Source of the DNA: Ostrinia nubilalis
Lineage: Eukaryota; Arthropoda; Insecta; Lepidoptera; Crambidae
DNA: 64,000 nt
NCBI RefSeq assembly: GCF_963855985.1
Contig: NC_087097.1
Location: 7,721,001-7,785,000, forward strand
Reading direction: 5' to 3'
The position numbers were made by a program, and so were the translations under genes. A model generated the notes under the pieces. The model was not told the origin of the DNA. It was given only the letters and a program-made list of their open reading frames with translations, and ran no database searches. The first letter of the stretch is position 1. The number at the start of each line of letters is the position of its first letter. Shown in pieces: positions 1 through 12,233 of this stretch.

Positions 1-1562
1 TAAGCGGTATATCCTGATAAAATAAAAACAGTAATAATGCTAAATAACAGGCAATACTAAAAAAATACATAAAATACCCAGAAAATGCCAATAAATAATA
101 AAAAATGAGACTTTTTGAAAAAAATCTGCTTAAAAATTCGTATTTTTTTGGTTATTTGATAAAGGACATCATCCACGTTTCATATATTTTTGGTCCAAAA
201 TCAAAAGTGCCGGCCAACAAAAAAAAGTGCTGTATTCTGACAGAATACGTCTGCCTTAGCATTTGTTACTATGGCACCAAAGCCGTAGCTCCACTGTGCG
301 TCGAGTATTTGAGATCTAAAAGTCATCGATTATTCATACATTTTTTGTTCAAAATCAAAAGTGTCGGCCAATAAAAAAAAAGTGCTGTGTTCAGACAGAA
401 TACGCCCGCCTTAGCATTTGTTACTATGGCACCAAAGCTGTAGCACCACTATGCGTCGAGTATTTGAGATCTAAAATTCATCGACGATTCATACATTTTT
501 TGTTCAAAATCAAAAGTGTCGGCCAATAACAAAAAGTGCTGTCTTCTGACAGAATACGTCCGCCTTAGCATTTGTTACTATGGCACCAAAGCTGTAGCAC
601 CACTGTGTGTCGAGTATTTGAGATCTAAAATTCATCGACGATTCATACATTTTTTGTTCAAAATCAAAAATGTCGGCCAATAAAAAAAAAAGTGCTGTAT
701 TCTGACAGAATACGTCCGCCTAAGTATTTGTTACTATGACACCAAAGCTGTAGCACCACTGTGCATCGTAGTATTTGAGATCAAAGTCAGTCGTTTCATA
801 TATTTTTAGAGCTCAAATACTACGATGCACAGTGGTGCTACAGCTTTGGTGCCATAGTAATAAATGCTAAGGCGGACGTATTCTATCAGAATACAGCACT
901 TTTGTTTTTTGGCCGGCACTTTTGATTTTGGACCAAAATGGATGATGTCCTTTCTTAAAAAAATGCCCCTATAACAGGTGGTTTTTATTACTTTGTATTA
1001 TTCTCTATCGTATTATCTTTGTAAAACCAAAAATCGCATGTCTCTATGCCTATCACAACATTTGCTATGATCGTTTGAACAAAGGCCTGCCACAACATTA
1101 TTCTCCGCTACAGGTAGAGAAAATTTTAATTTTAACTAAAATGCTTATTTTACTTCGAAATCTTTTGTTTTTATTTGAAATCTAACTTGTCTTTATCAAA
1201 ATTACAAATCTAGAGCCATTTTCAGTTTCGTTGTTAACGAAGCGTTGAATGGCGCGCCCGGAGAGGCTTAGTTCAAACAATCATTGCAAACGTTGTGATA
1301 GGGATAGAGACATGCTATTTTTGGTTTTACGAAGGTATTACGATAGAGAATAATACAAAGTAATAAAAACCACCGGTTATAGGGGCATTTTTTGGAGAAA
1401 TTTATCAAATAACCAAAAAATCACGAATTTTTAAGCAGATTTTTTTCAAAAAGTATCATTTTTTATTATTTGTTGGCCTTTTTTGTGTATTTTATGTATT
1501 TTTTTAGTATCGCCTGTTATTTAACATTATTACTGCTTTTAATTTATTAGGATATACCGCTT
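1..1562. mobile_element. Inverted-repeat (foldback-like) DNA element
   Basis: The first ~170 bases reappear inverted at about 1391-1562; both ends read TAAGCGGTATATCCT inward, with only scattered differences. A second inverted pair lies inside (about 971-1085 against 1263-1382). No protein coding is visible, so this is a non-autonomous element. The left end is at or just before the window edge, so a target duplication cannot be checked. A tandem array sits in the left arm and accounts for most of its extra length. Confidence 0.75.
197..945. repeat. 154-155-bp tandem array, four direct copies plus an inverted copy
   Basis: The block beginning AAAATCAAAAGTG starts at about 197, 351, 506 and 660, giving a period of 154-155 bp. 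A further partial copy runs in reverse at about 812-945. Each copy carries the short palindrome GTATTCTGACAGAATAC or a close variant, so single strands could form hairpins. Short ORFs crossing the array are incidental. Confidence 0.85.
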
Positions 1563-1727
1563 AGTTTAAAAGTTATTACGTTTTCTTTACAATAAGTAAT
1601 TGGAAGAAAAAAAAATCGATAAAAAATTTAAAAAAAATCTCAAAAAAATTTTGACCTCTTTTTTGTCGATAAGAATAGGTCTAATTTCATCTATTTTCAT
1701 ATGTACACTTTAACGTGACTCACACTG

Positions 1728-2747
1728 TATTTGCATTATATGACAATGCTTTATGCCAAATTTCAAGATTCTGAGTTTACGGGAAGTATCCTGTAGGTTT
1801 TGATTCCTTTGCGAGTGTCGAAAATTTGTTGAAAATATCGACATAATCGGCTGTATCTTTTGATTGGCTTGGCTTAGAAGTTTGATATTTTCACAGCTTA
1901 AAGGGACAATAGACTTGAGTATTTCATGTGAATTTCAGCTTGATACGTTCACGCGTTCTTGAGATAAAGGGTCTTGACAGACGGACGGACGGACAACAAA
2001 GTGATCCTATAAGGGTTCCGTTTTTTCCTTTTGAGGTACGGAACCCTAAAAGTACTGAAATCTAGACAAAGTCGTGCCAAGTCTATGGTTCCTTACTGCG
2101 ATTTCTTTATTATTATAGTTAATGTTGTGTGACTTGGCCGTTGAACAATCATTATTAAGATAATCATACATAAGTATTATTGAAATACCTACGCAGCTTT
2201 ATTAAACCTACAATTGACTGGTTATTGTTGAATCAAAGTTTTCCAAGTGGCAATTTTCCATCGTCAATGGGTAGCGGTTCTAGCGACAGATTTGTGCAAT
2301 GGTGTCATGGAGCACCTCGTTTTGTACCCTTCAACGGCCAAGTCACACAACATTAACTATAATAATAAAGAAATCGCAGTAAGGAACCATAGACTTGGCA
2401 CGACTTTGTCTAGATTTCAGTACTTTTAGGGTTCCGTACCTCAAAAGGAAAAAACGGAACCCTTATAGGATCACTTTGTTGTCCGTCCGTCCGTCTGTCA
2501 AGACCCTTTATCTCAAGAACGCGTGAACGTATCAAGCTGAAATTCACATGAAATACTCAAGTCTATTGTCCCTTTAAGCTGTGAAAATATCAAACTTCTA
2601 AGCCAAGCCAATCAAAAGATACAGCCGATTATGTCGATATTTTCAACAAATTTTCGACACTCGCAAAGGAATCAAAACCTACAGGATACTTCCCGTAAAC
2701 TCAGAATCTTGAAATTTGGCATAAAGCATTGTCATATAATGCAAATA
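1728..2747. repeat. Giant near-perfect palindrome, 418-bp arms
   Basis: Bases 1728-2145 and 2330-2747 are near-perfect reverse complements, separated by a 184-bp loop. The arms belong to a repeat family that occurs again, diverged, just downstream (about 2755-3100). The arms contain a CCGTCCGTCCGTCTGTC stretch and no convincing ORF. It is most simply an inverted duplication of an interspersed repeat. Confidence 0.9.
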
Positions 2748-3104
2748 TAGGAAAAATTGCGAAAATTACATTTTTTTAGTTATATAATATAATAAAAATA
2801 TTTTAATAAAATGAAACTTACTACCTTATTTCTCACTAACGAATAAAGGTATCAAATTGAAATTTATACCAAATACCTAGATCTATTGTCCCTTTAAGAA
2901 GTAAAAAAATCAAACTTCTAAGTTAACGCGATCAAAAGATACAGCAGTTTATACCGACACCTTAGACGAATTTCCGTCACACGCTAGGGAATCAAAACCT
3001 ACAAGGTACTTCCTGTGAACTCAGAATCTTGAAATTTGGCACGAAGCAACCTTATATAGTACAGATAAAGGAAAAATTGCGAAAATGATAAATTTGAAGT
3101 TATA

Positions 3105-4566
3105 CAGGGTGACTGGAACTGAACCCGCCATAGCTAATGCGCGTATAGAGGAGGTCATTTGCTAATTATTGAACCTTACTTTCTATGTCTAAAGTTTTAT
3201 AGTTTAGGAGATATGTCAATTTTTATACTTTTTTCAGATTTTTCCGAAATTAGACCTAAAAACTGCTTCAATTTTTTTTCTCGCGTGATTTCAACAGTTT
3301 TTTTTATTTGATATGAATATCGAATATGTCTTTATTGAAATAAAATAAATTTCTGATCCAGATAATGATTGAATAGCTAGTTACGAGCCGTTAAAGTCTA
3401 ACAAAAGTACAAACCACGATAAAAAATTCTACTTCGAATTCGATTGCAACAAAAATTAATGGTGATAATGGATTGCCAATAATCTTAAAAATATCTCTAG
3501 CTTCTCTTCTTTCCAATGATATATCACACGTTGTAATTAGATATTGAAATTTGTCAAAAAATCAAATTTTATAGAAGAAAATGGAGTGATAATACAAAAA
3601 TTATCCATACAAAGTTGATTTTGATTTTTTTTAAACTCTTTTCTTCGTTTCGTTCGTTTCAGCCAAATGACGTCCACTGCTGGACAAAGGAATCCCCCAA
3701 GGTTTTCCACAATGAACGGTCCTGCGCTGCCCGCATCCAGGCTCTTCCCGCGACCTTTACCAGATCGTCGGTCCACCTAGTAGGAGGCCTACCCACGCTA
3801 CGTCTTCCAGCCCGTGGTCGCCACTCGAGAACTTTCCTGCCCCAACGGCCATAGTCTCTACGAGCTATGTGCCCCGCCCACTGCCACTTGATTTTAGAAA
3901 TTCTGCGAGCTATGTCGGTTACTTTGGTTCTCCTGCGGATCTCCTCATAAAACTCTTTTCTTCATAATGTGATTATTATTTTTAAATTAATTTTTCAAAA
4001 AACACACAAAAATAGTTATGAAAAGGAGTATAGCAGAAAATATGAGATGTTTGAAGAAATGTATGGATAATTTTCGTATTATTACTCCATTTTCTTCCAT
4101 AAACTTTGAATTTTTAATAAATTTCAATATCTAATTACTACGTGTGATATATCATTGGAAAGAAGAGAAGCTAGAGATATTTTTAAGATCATTGGCAATC
4201 CATTATTACCATTAGTTTTTTTTTAAATCGAATTCGAACTTGAATTTTTTATCGTGGTTTGTACTTTTGTTGAACTTTGGCGGCTCGTAACTAATTATTG
4301 AATCATTATCTAGATCTGAAATTTATTTTATTTGACTAAAGGTTTATTCGATATTAGTATCAAATAAAAAAATCGGTTAAAATCATGCGAGAAAAAAAAA
4401 TTAAGCAGTCTTTAGGTAAAATTTCGGAAAAATCTGAAAAAAGTATAAAAATTGACATATCTTCTAAACTATAAAACTTTAGCCATAGAAAGTAAGGTTC
4501 AATAATTAGCAAATGACCTCCTCTATACGCGTATTAGCTATGGCGGGTTCAGTTCCAGTCACCCTG
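3105..4566. mobile_element. Long-TIR DNA transposon with TATA target duplication
   Basis: The ends read CAGGGTGACTGGAACTGAAC and its reverse complement. They extend into diverged inverted arms of roughly 500 bp each (to about 3616 and from about 4057). TATA flanks both ends (3101-3104 and 4567-4570). No transposase is present. The centre is occupied by a LINE fragment. The ends resemble those of the small MITE at 47020-47251. Confidence 0.8.
3647..3949 (-). pseudogene. 5'-truncated RTE-type LINE, C-terminal end of reverse transcriptase ORF
   Basis: Read on the minus strand, this 303-bp piece encodes, with frame breaks, the end of an RTE-type ORF (W-Q-W-A-G-H-like stretch, then G-R-R-S-V-G-R-P-P and R-W-T-D-D-L). 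It ends in a short AACG-rich tail. A 14-bp target duplication (AAACTCTTTTCTTC, 3633-3646 and 3950-3963) frames it, so it is a genuine, heavily 5'-truncated retrotransposition into the surrounding TIR element. Sister scraps lie at 18670-18782 and about 59930-60050. Confidence 0.8.
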
Positions 4567-4955
4567 TATAAAATTTAAAATATTATTTTTGCTTACATGA
4601 CAAAATATTTTTTTAATAATTATAAACTTACTACCTACCCTTTTTCACATGAACGCGTAGAGATATTAAAGTTGAAATTCATATCAAACAATTCTTAAAT
4701 CTAATTGCCTCTAAACTGTGAGAAATTCTAAATCAACGCAAAAATTCAAAACGCTGAGGTAGGTACCTACCTATAATGCAAATATAGGAAAAATAAATAA
4801 ATAAAAAATAATCGTACCGCATATTATGAAATTCGCCACTACTCGCAACGGAATCAAGTAAGTAATTTGATTTAATACGTCATAAATTGTAAACCGCTAC
4901 GTTTGTACGGCGGAACCCTCGGTGGCCGAGCCCGACTCGCACTTGGCCGGTTTTT

Positions 4956-5672
4956 TTAGAGATAAACAAGCAGCTCCATCGAGACTTGGCTAGTTTTTTA
5001 CAGAATGTTTTTGGTGGGATTATACTGTACATATTTACACACAAGACCAGATTAAATGTAATATTATGTTTCAGTGTTTGAATATACTTCAGTGAATCAG
5101 TTTTGAATTTATTTATTTATTTATTTATTAGGTACACCAAAAAAGTCACATACATAATACAGTTCATACATTTTAACATGGTTTAACACATGATACGTAT
5201 ATGACCTCAATTACAATTGAATGACATTCATAATGCAAAACTAAAATCTTTATTAGGTAGGTACTCTTATTATCTGCACCACTTTATAAGCAAAGCATAA
5301 TACATACCGACTTTGGAATGGAAAAAACATGAATGATATTAATGCGTCAACATTTATACGCAATTTCATTCAATAATACTCCATAAATACGAAACTCGAT
5401 TGTTCCGAGCGGAACACAGACTGATTACGATCGTATTAAATACATCCAATAAACTACATCAATTTCGTTAGTAAACAGTACATGACATTAATCTACGTTC
5501 CATATGAAATCACACACACCTACACGTAATATTTGCCCAGTAATTGCCTTCGGGTAGGTTTAATTAAACAGGACGAGTGTTTGTTTGTATTAACAGAGCA
5601 ATCGATACGATTGGTTCATAATTATCGAGTATTTTTAGAGATCCGCTGCGAGATATCGAGAGAGATACGAGT
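4956..5672. other. Non-coding interval
   Basis: Holds a short TTTA microsatellite near 5108-5133, possibly the tail of an old LINE 3' end running leftward. Nothing else is recognised. The small ORFs have no family signature. Confidence 0.5.
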
Positions 5673-6360
5673 TAGGGGTCGCAAACCGGGATACCGAATT
5701 TCGAAAATACCGGAATACCGGGCCAAATTTAGGTCTAATTAATACCGGTATTCATTTCACAAAAACCGGGATATTCGGTATTTTCGGTTTTAGTAAAATA
5801 AATAAAGAACAAATACAAATAGAAAAATTTACGCGCCATTTAATTCAAAATACGCGCGCGCGAGTTAATTAAAGTATTTGAACTAGTTAACCCAAGTTAT
5901 TTTAATAAAGGATTATGATTATGGCAAATCCGCTCCAGTCCAGAAACTTGAAGACATCTTCCAGGGCGGTGGTAAACAGTTTTGGAGATATGACGTCTCC
6001 CTGTCTTACCCCTCGCTGCAACTGGATAGGTTTCGAGTCCCGATCCTGGAGGCGGACCGACATTGTGGCGTTTTTGTATAAACTTTTCAACACTTCGATA
6101 TATCGATAGTCAATTTAACACCTTTGGAGAGACTGCACCACTGCCCAGGTCTCGACCGAATCGAAGGCTTTCTCATAATCCACAAACGCCAGGCAAAGTG
6201 GTTGATTATACTCCTCGGTCTTCTGTATAATCTGCCTTAGCGTATGTATGTGGTCTATGGTACTAAAGCCTTTTCGGAAACCGGCTTGTTCGGGAAGCTG
6301 GAAGTCGTCGAGCCTGATAGCGAGACGATTCGTAATGACTCTTGAAAACAGCTTGTAGAC

Positions 6361-8866
6361 ATAGCTGGGCACCGTTAATCAAATAGTTAACTTCGTTAAT
6401 CGTTAAACCGTTAATAAAAAAATTAACTTCGTTAAACGTTAAAACGTTACATTTAGCAAGATTTAACGCAAGTTAACGTTAATCGTTAATCCGTTAACAC
6501 ATTATAATAAAACGAAAAAAATAATTGTATGCAAGGTTCAAATAATTTCGAAAGCTTGTATCGCGCATGGAATTTATTCCTCTTTTTAGCTAGACAGTTT
6601 TGACAGTTCCAACTCCTTGTCCGGTTCCGTAGTCTTGACCAGGAATCCTTATAGTTTCGATATGTCTGTCTGTCCGAGGTTTTGCTTGGAAACTATTGGC
6701 ACTAGAGAGCTGTAAGATTGTAGAGGTATGTAGGTATATTGATCACGCCGGCAAAACGGTAGAATAAAATTTTGAAAAAACATTTTTTTAGGGTAGCTCC
6801 CGTACATGTAAAGTGGGGATGAATTATTTTTTCATACTCTACCCCATCGTGTGTGGGGTATCATTGGATAGATCTTTTAAAATAGTTTAGGGGTTTCTAA
6901 GACCATTTTTCGATTTTAAGGGATCCGTTTGCAAAGTGTTAAAGTTTAAAGTGCCAATTTGTCTGAGTAGGGCGTCTAAACTGTTGACTTAAAAAATCTG
7001 GAAAAATTCATCATAATAGTGCTTTTTAAACGCCGACCTTATGGAAGAATTACTTCTCAAAATGGAGCGCGTTAGCCTTACGTTTGGGTTGAAGACTAAC
7101 CGATCGAAGACCAATGTGATCGTGATCGCGGAATGATCGTGGATCGCCCTAATGAAAATTCGCCCGAAGTGACACACATTGCGAACTGTGACGTAGTTCA
7201 GACCTACGTATATCTTGGAGCTCTCATCTCAAATAATGGCGGCTGCGTAGATGAAGTAAAACGTCGTATGGCCATGAACTGCTATGGAGAAGTTAAGGAA
7301 GTTATGGAGGAATCGCAACATTACCAAAGCCACCAAAGTTAGACTTGTGCGAGCGCTTGTATTCCCCATCTTTCTTTACGCAGCAGAGACATGGACAGTA
7401 CGCGACTTGGAAAAGAGGAAGATAGATGCCCTAGAGATGTGGTGCTGGAGAAAGATGCTCGGGATATCATGGACAGAGTTCCGTACCAATGAGTACATAC
7501 TCCAGGATCTCGGTGTCACTCAACGTTTATCAACCGTAGTACAGTCGCGCATACTGCAATATTTCGGACATGTCTCGAGGCGGGATGACAACTCCATAGA
7601 ACGACTGGTCGTCCAGGGAATAGTCGAAGGAACCCGATCGCGTGGCAGGTCACCATTGCGCTGGACCGACCAAGTGAAAGCAGCAGTGGGAGACGGCTTA
7701 TGTGACTGCACCAGACAGTCTGCCAATAGAGAGAGATGGAGGGAGATCGTGCGGAGAGTTGTATCCGCCTCTACAACCGATGTGAACAACGCCTCAACGT
7801 GACCACGACCGCTCTGCCAAGAGCGTAACGAATAAGAAGAAGAAGTGCTTTTTATGAACTTTCAATTAAAACTATAGCGGTTAAAATAAACTAGTTAGTT
7901 CATGAGTAATAGTCGTTTTACTCATGTATTATAAAATTTCATACCTAATAAAAATTCCTTAGAAGAAAATATTAAAAGTGACTTTAGATTAAGTAATTGC
8001 TTACTTCTGAAATACATATATATTGTGATAACGATAACGACGGACAACTACGGAACCCTACACTGCGCGTGGCACGACACGCACTTGGCCATTTTTTTAG
8101 GATAGCTGCCAAAGCCACGATGACTCAAACTTCATAATCCACCAACATTCTAACCTATATTGGGAGCATACGCTGACAAACTTTCAGCTTTTATAAAATG
8201 ACGTTGGTCTGGCGTTCACCAGCTCTTAGTCTATAGTATCTCAATCTCAGAGCCTTGGTTCAATTACAAAACAATTTAGCACCAATGTGCTCGAAAAGAC
8301 AAACCCAAACTCGATAAGTTTCCACCGTTTCATTTAGGAGTTCCTATGGCCGCCTCCTGACTCCATCATTAGACCAGCCCAATGGTACCTACCACAACAT
8401 TACATTTTCATCGTACTTACATAAGTATACAAAATTGCAGCTCAATCGGTTGAGGAGAACTGGTCTTAAATTCAGTTGCAAGATTTGTCCCATACATACA
8501 TATACATAATATAAGAGTACTTAATTATTATTGTTCTGTGATATAAGCTTGTAAATAAATAAAAAAAAATAGCATTTTTATATCGTTTCTTTCTGGTTAC
8601 AAAAACTGTTGTTTTGGGTTCTGGAAGTTCTGGAAGCGCGAACGTACTTGTCAGAACGCTTTTTTCTAGTGTTTTTCAGCATGCCTCTCTTATCTTTTTG
8701 GTAAATAGTAGGTACTCGATTAACGATTAACGGACTTAGGATAATTTAACGGAAGTTAACGAGTCCGTTAACATTTTTTAAAGTTAACTTAAAAGTTAAT
8801 CCGTTAATAGAAATGTTAACTTCGTTAATTAACGATTAACGGATTAACGAGTTAATGCCCAGCTAT
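6361..8866. mobile_element. TIR element with 10-bp target duplication (Mutator-like size)
   Basis: The element begins ATAGCTGGGCA and ends in the reverse complement. The 10 bases GCTTGTAGAC occur on both sides (6351-6360 and 8867-8876), and the split LINE reading continues across the empty site. Subterminal zones (6373-6500 and 8716-8855) are packed with GTTAAC/TTAACG motifs in both orientations, the kind of array that transposases often bind. No transposase gene is seen. A 9-10-bp duplication suggests a Mutator-like family, but the assignment is tentative. Confidence 0.65.
7029..7843 (+). pseudogene. 5'-truncated RTE-type LINE, C-terminal reverse transcriptase region
   Basis: Two adjacent frames (7133-7342 and 7284-7802) encode the end of an RTE-type ORF: V-Y-L-G-A-L-I-S-N-N-G-G, then VRLVRALVFPIFLYAAETW and WCWRKMLGISWTEFRTN. 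A frame break separates them near 7285-7340. The copy ends with an AAG-rich tail. It is flanked by an 11-bp duplication AGTGCTTTTTA (7018-7028 and 7844-7854), showing target-primed insertion into the TIR element. It may belong to the same family as the LINE it ultimately sits in. Confidence 0.8.
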
Positions 8867-9671
8867 GCTTGTAGACATAGCTCAGAAGTGAGATGGGTCT
8901 ATAATTCTTCAACAAGGTTTTGTCGCCTTTTTTGAAGAAGAGTACACCACACTTCTGTGCCATGTCGTAGGCGTTTTTCCTTCGAGGATGACGGAATTGA
9001 ACTGTTTTATATGAATAAAAAGAGTATTCGTTGTACTTTAAGTTTATTTCTAAAGCACACGTATTACATGCCGACATTGGCCAAGAGGAAGAGAGTGATG
9101 AATCCACAGACAATATAAACTTATGTCAAATACCAAAGATATTATAAAGCATGTATCGAGTATACAACATGAACAGCTTCTTAAGAGCCCTTAGTACCGG
9201 CGTTCCGCCTGCCTTCAAAAGTTCAGCCGTAATTCCATCATCACCCGGTGCCTTGTTGTTCTTCAGCTGTTTGAGAGCCATTCTAATCTCGTACAGACTG
9301 ACGTCCGGGATATCTTCGGTATAGTGTCGGGTCAATCTAGCTCTTGGGTCTTCGGCTAGATTTGTGACAGGTGTGCGTACACTCGTGTATAATTGTCCGT
9401 AGAACTTCTCAACCTCTTCCAATATCTCCGGCTCCGACTCTCTGAAATGGCTCTGCCATCCTCTGTCTTCAGCTTGCTCAGTTGACTTTGGTCAACAGAC
9501 AGATCTCTTGCGAACACTTTAGAGCCCTTGTTTCACTCAATCGCCTCTTTAATACGGTCTGTATTAAATTGGCGTAGGTCGCGAGTCAACAAAGACTTGG
9601 AGATCTGTCTGTTAAGACGCCGATACTGAGCAGCATCTTCAGAGGACTGCAGAACCAAGTTCCGTCTCTCT

Positions 9672-10550
9672 TCAACTACTTTTGGAGTCGGTGCAGGCAA
9701 ACTTTACATGTTTCATAATCTTGGCACCGACTCCAGAAGTATCAATCATGGTATACCTACATAAATATTAATTCGTCCTAATAAATAAGTAGGTAATTAG
9801 TAATTATTTTTCTACTTTTTAGTGTAGGTTTTTTGGAGTCGGTTTTATTTTTTTTAATAAAATTTTACTTATTTCTTGCTTTTTAGTTAACTAATTATTA
9901 CCTTGATGTCACCACTGAAGATAGGCAGTACATTGAGACCATATTCTTCATGTCTAGTGTAAAATAATATTCCCTACAAAATACAGGTTACCATATAGGA
10001 AACCTAAAAAGACCTTAAACCGTCAGCCCACCTTAAAAACATGAAAGAATACAACTGTTGGTCTATTTGTACTTATAATATTTAAAGAATTATCCTCCGA
10101 CTCCTAAGCATTAAGGAGTTGTACCTACCATGACCAGTTCATCATGATGAGATGATGAATATCTGATGTAAACACTTGAATAACTTTAGAAACTATACTT
10201 ATCTATAAAATTAAAAGAATTATCCTCCAACTCCTAAGCATTAAGGAGTTTTACCTTCTATCATCAGCTCATCAATATGAGATGATGATTTCCAGGAGCA
10301 AATACTTGAATAACTTAAGAAAAAGTTTGAAAAACGATATACATGCCTATAAAATTTGAGGGTTGCCCTCGATTTCCCTAGGATCGAATCATCAGATCCT
10401 GACTTGGTGACAATGGGACCACCTCAGAAGTATACCCTATCGAACAAAAAAATAATTTTGAAAATCGGTCCACAATTGACGGAGTAATCGGTGAACATAC
10501 ATAGAAAAAAAAATACATACAGTCGAACATATAACCTCCTCCTTTTTTGA
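9672..10550. repeat. Interspersed repeat inside the LINE, with a ~130-bp tandem duplication
   Basis: The LINE reading stops at about 10560 and resumes near 9665. The intervening sequence has GGAGTCGGT-like text at one end and CCTCCTCCTTTTTTGAAGTC at the other. A copy of the latter end occurs at about 14780-14805. Inside, two tandem copies of a block containing CTCCTAAGCATTAAGGAGTT lie at about 10090-10200 and 10220-10330. Confidence 0.5.
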
Positions 10551-11156
10551 AGTCGGTTAATGAATTGATTGGTGAGGTCAGAGATCTTTTTGGTTCCTTT
10601 TGAACGACGGGTTTTAAAGAACTTAGACCCAGTCGTTTGGGCAATTTCCACGAACCTGTCATTGTATTCGTCCACATTTCCGCAGTCTCCTAGGCATTCG
10701 AAACGATTTTGCAATTCGAGCTGAAAGCTTTCAGGGTTTTTGACTTGGATAGGATAGGCGCTGGGCGGAGCGTAGACTTCATCAGTCGACATCTTTTGAG
10801 CTTGGGTCTGATATTCAATGTGCCTCACCATTCGGTGATCGCTTCCTGTTTTGACCGAGTTGATCACAGAGACATCGTTGAATTAGTAAATTATTGCAAA
10901 GAACTAACTGATTGATTACCAACATATCAAACAATTAACCTTGTGTCAATGAGTATTTTGTTTTATTTAGAGCTGATTTTGGCATATTGACAGTTTCAGT
11001 ATGGGAAATAATATGTCAAAATGACAAATTTATTCGTCAGTTAAAAATTATTTGATTATTGAAAAATCAGCCCTTAGAAGATAAATTCATTTAGAGCCAA
11101 TACCGAAAATACCGGTTTTGCTGAAATGATTCGGTATTGCGACCCCTAATACGAGT

Positions 11157-11527
11157 ATCATGTGTTTGCAAATCGTAAAGTTTAATGAGCATTAATTTAA
11201 TATACCTGCTATATATATATATAGAAGTAAAATTAGTTTCAAATCTTGAAATTATATTTCTTATAACTACTTAAAGGTTTCTATGCTTCAAGCTGGGTCT
11301 GCACTACAACTATGTAGTTCTATAGATCTAGCGCTTAATCAGTCAGTGTCTGAGGTATAGGAGCGGCACGGGACACTACATTACACTACATATTACATTT
11401 ATTATGACGTAATAGACCATACAAATCTGAAGCTTAACTGAAGCCTCGCAGAAGTTTGACGTCCCAAAAACACCCTCAAGTGCCGCTCCTATTCTTCACT
11501 GCAGAGTTTAAGGCTAGACCTATACCC
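11157..11527. other. Non-coding interval
   Basis: AT-rich sequence with a short TATATA run near 11210-11222. No gene or repeat structure is recognised. Confidence 0.4.
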
Positions 11528-12233
11528 ACTATAGTCCTTTTCACCTAAGATGATTCGTATGACGTTTCGAGTTTGAAAGTTATAGAGATGTCACATAACT
11601 AAACCATAGCGATTTATCTATCGATTTTTTTCTAAGAGTTAGTAAAACCTACTTTTAGAGAAATATTTTGTACAGGTGTTATTTAACAAAAAACTTTTTT
11701 TTTAATTACAAATATTATTTTAACAATTTTTTATTGATAATATTCAAATTCCATGGACTTCGTGTTAAAAAAACGATTCCTAAAAAGTACTGGTTCTGTT
11801 TCTTTAAATTAAAATCTATTAATTTATTTTCAATGCGTTTATTAAAGTCAACAATCGAAAAATACAGTTGATTTTTGTGATGTTTTTAATAACTAAGTAT
11901 TCACTTTAATCGATTAATGAACCGCGGAAATAATCGATTTTGTTATACAACAAATACCCCAGCACTAAATCTATTCCGTTTCACACATTGCGCACAGTAA
12001 ATAAAAAATATTTTTACATCGTATTTAATTAAAATATAATCAATAAACTCAGATTTTACTATATTATTTCAAGACAAGTAGTTATTATTTTTTTATTATA
12101 TTGGTAATACAATACAAATTTTTTTTGAAAAATATTCTGCATATGTAGTATGCGTAATATGGATAACCTTGAAGTGTCATACGGATCATCTTACGTGAAA
12201 AAGATTACATACCGCTACTAAAAGAGTATAGTG
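11528..12233. mobile_element. MITE-like inverted-repeat element
   Basis: The block TTTTCACCTAAGATGATTCG near 11539 returns inverted near 12180-12203, and CACTATAGTC/CACTATACTC mark the outer ends. The right arm has about 20 extra bases. No clear target duplication was found, so the outer limits are approximate. No coding capacity. Confidence 0.5.

Larger units (their letters stand above)
2755..4955. mobile_element. Interspersed repeat split by another transposon
   Basis: Bases 2755-3100 are a diverged relative of the palindrome arms (shared TCAGAATCTTGAAATTTGGC and nearby text). Sequence of the same style resumes at 4571 and ends near 4950 in CGCACTTGGCCGGTTTTTT, an ending familiar from lepidopteran repeats. 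The two parts are separated by the transposon at 3105-4566. No coding capacity is seen. Confidence 0.5.
5902..10867 (-). pseudogene. Broken RTE-clade LINE (endonuclease end and reverse transcriptase)
   Basis: Read leftward the pieces follow LINE order. At 10867-10562 is the end of the endonuclease domain (G-S-D-H-R-M-V). At 9422-9126 is the NNKAPGDDGITAELLKAGG region. At about 8960-8877 is FFKKGDKTLLKNYRPISLL. At 6350-6120 are PEQAGFRKGFSTIDHIHTL and LAFVDYEKAFDS, and at 6093-5902 is QRGVRQGDVISPKLF. The motifs are those of RTE-type reverse transcriptases. The catalytic YADD region and the C-terminus are missing from this copy. It is interrupted by an element at 6361-8866, by a repeat at about 9672-10550, and by a further ~150-bp insert near 8991-9140. 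It is not functional. Confidence 0.8.
5673..11148. mobile_element. hAT-like transposon carrying nested insertions
   Basis: The ends are TAGGGGTCGCA and its reverse complement, flanked by an exact 8-bp duplication ATACGAGT (5665-5672 and 11149-11156). Eight-base duplications and such ends are typical of the hAT superfamily. Subterminal sequence is rich in ACCGGTATT-like palindromes. No hAT transposase is visible. The interior is filled by a broken LINE and its own insertions, so the original element was a small non-autonomous one. Confidence 0.8.

Noticed and set aside
3537..3854. Overlapping ORFs on both strands in the left flank
   Set aside because: They are frame-shifted readings of an RTE LINE 3' fragment and the surrounding TIR element.
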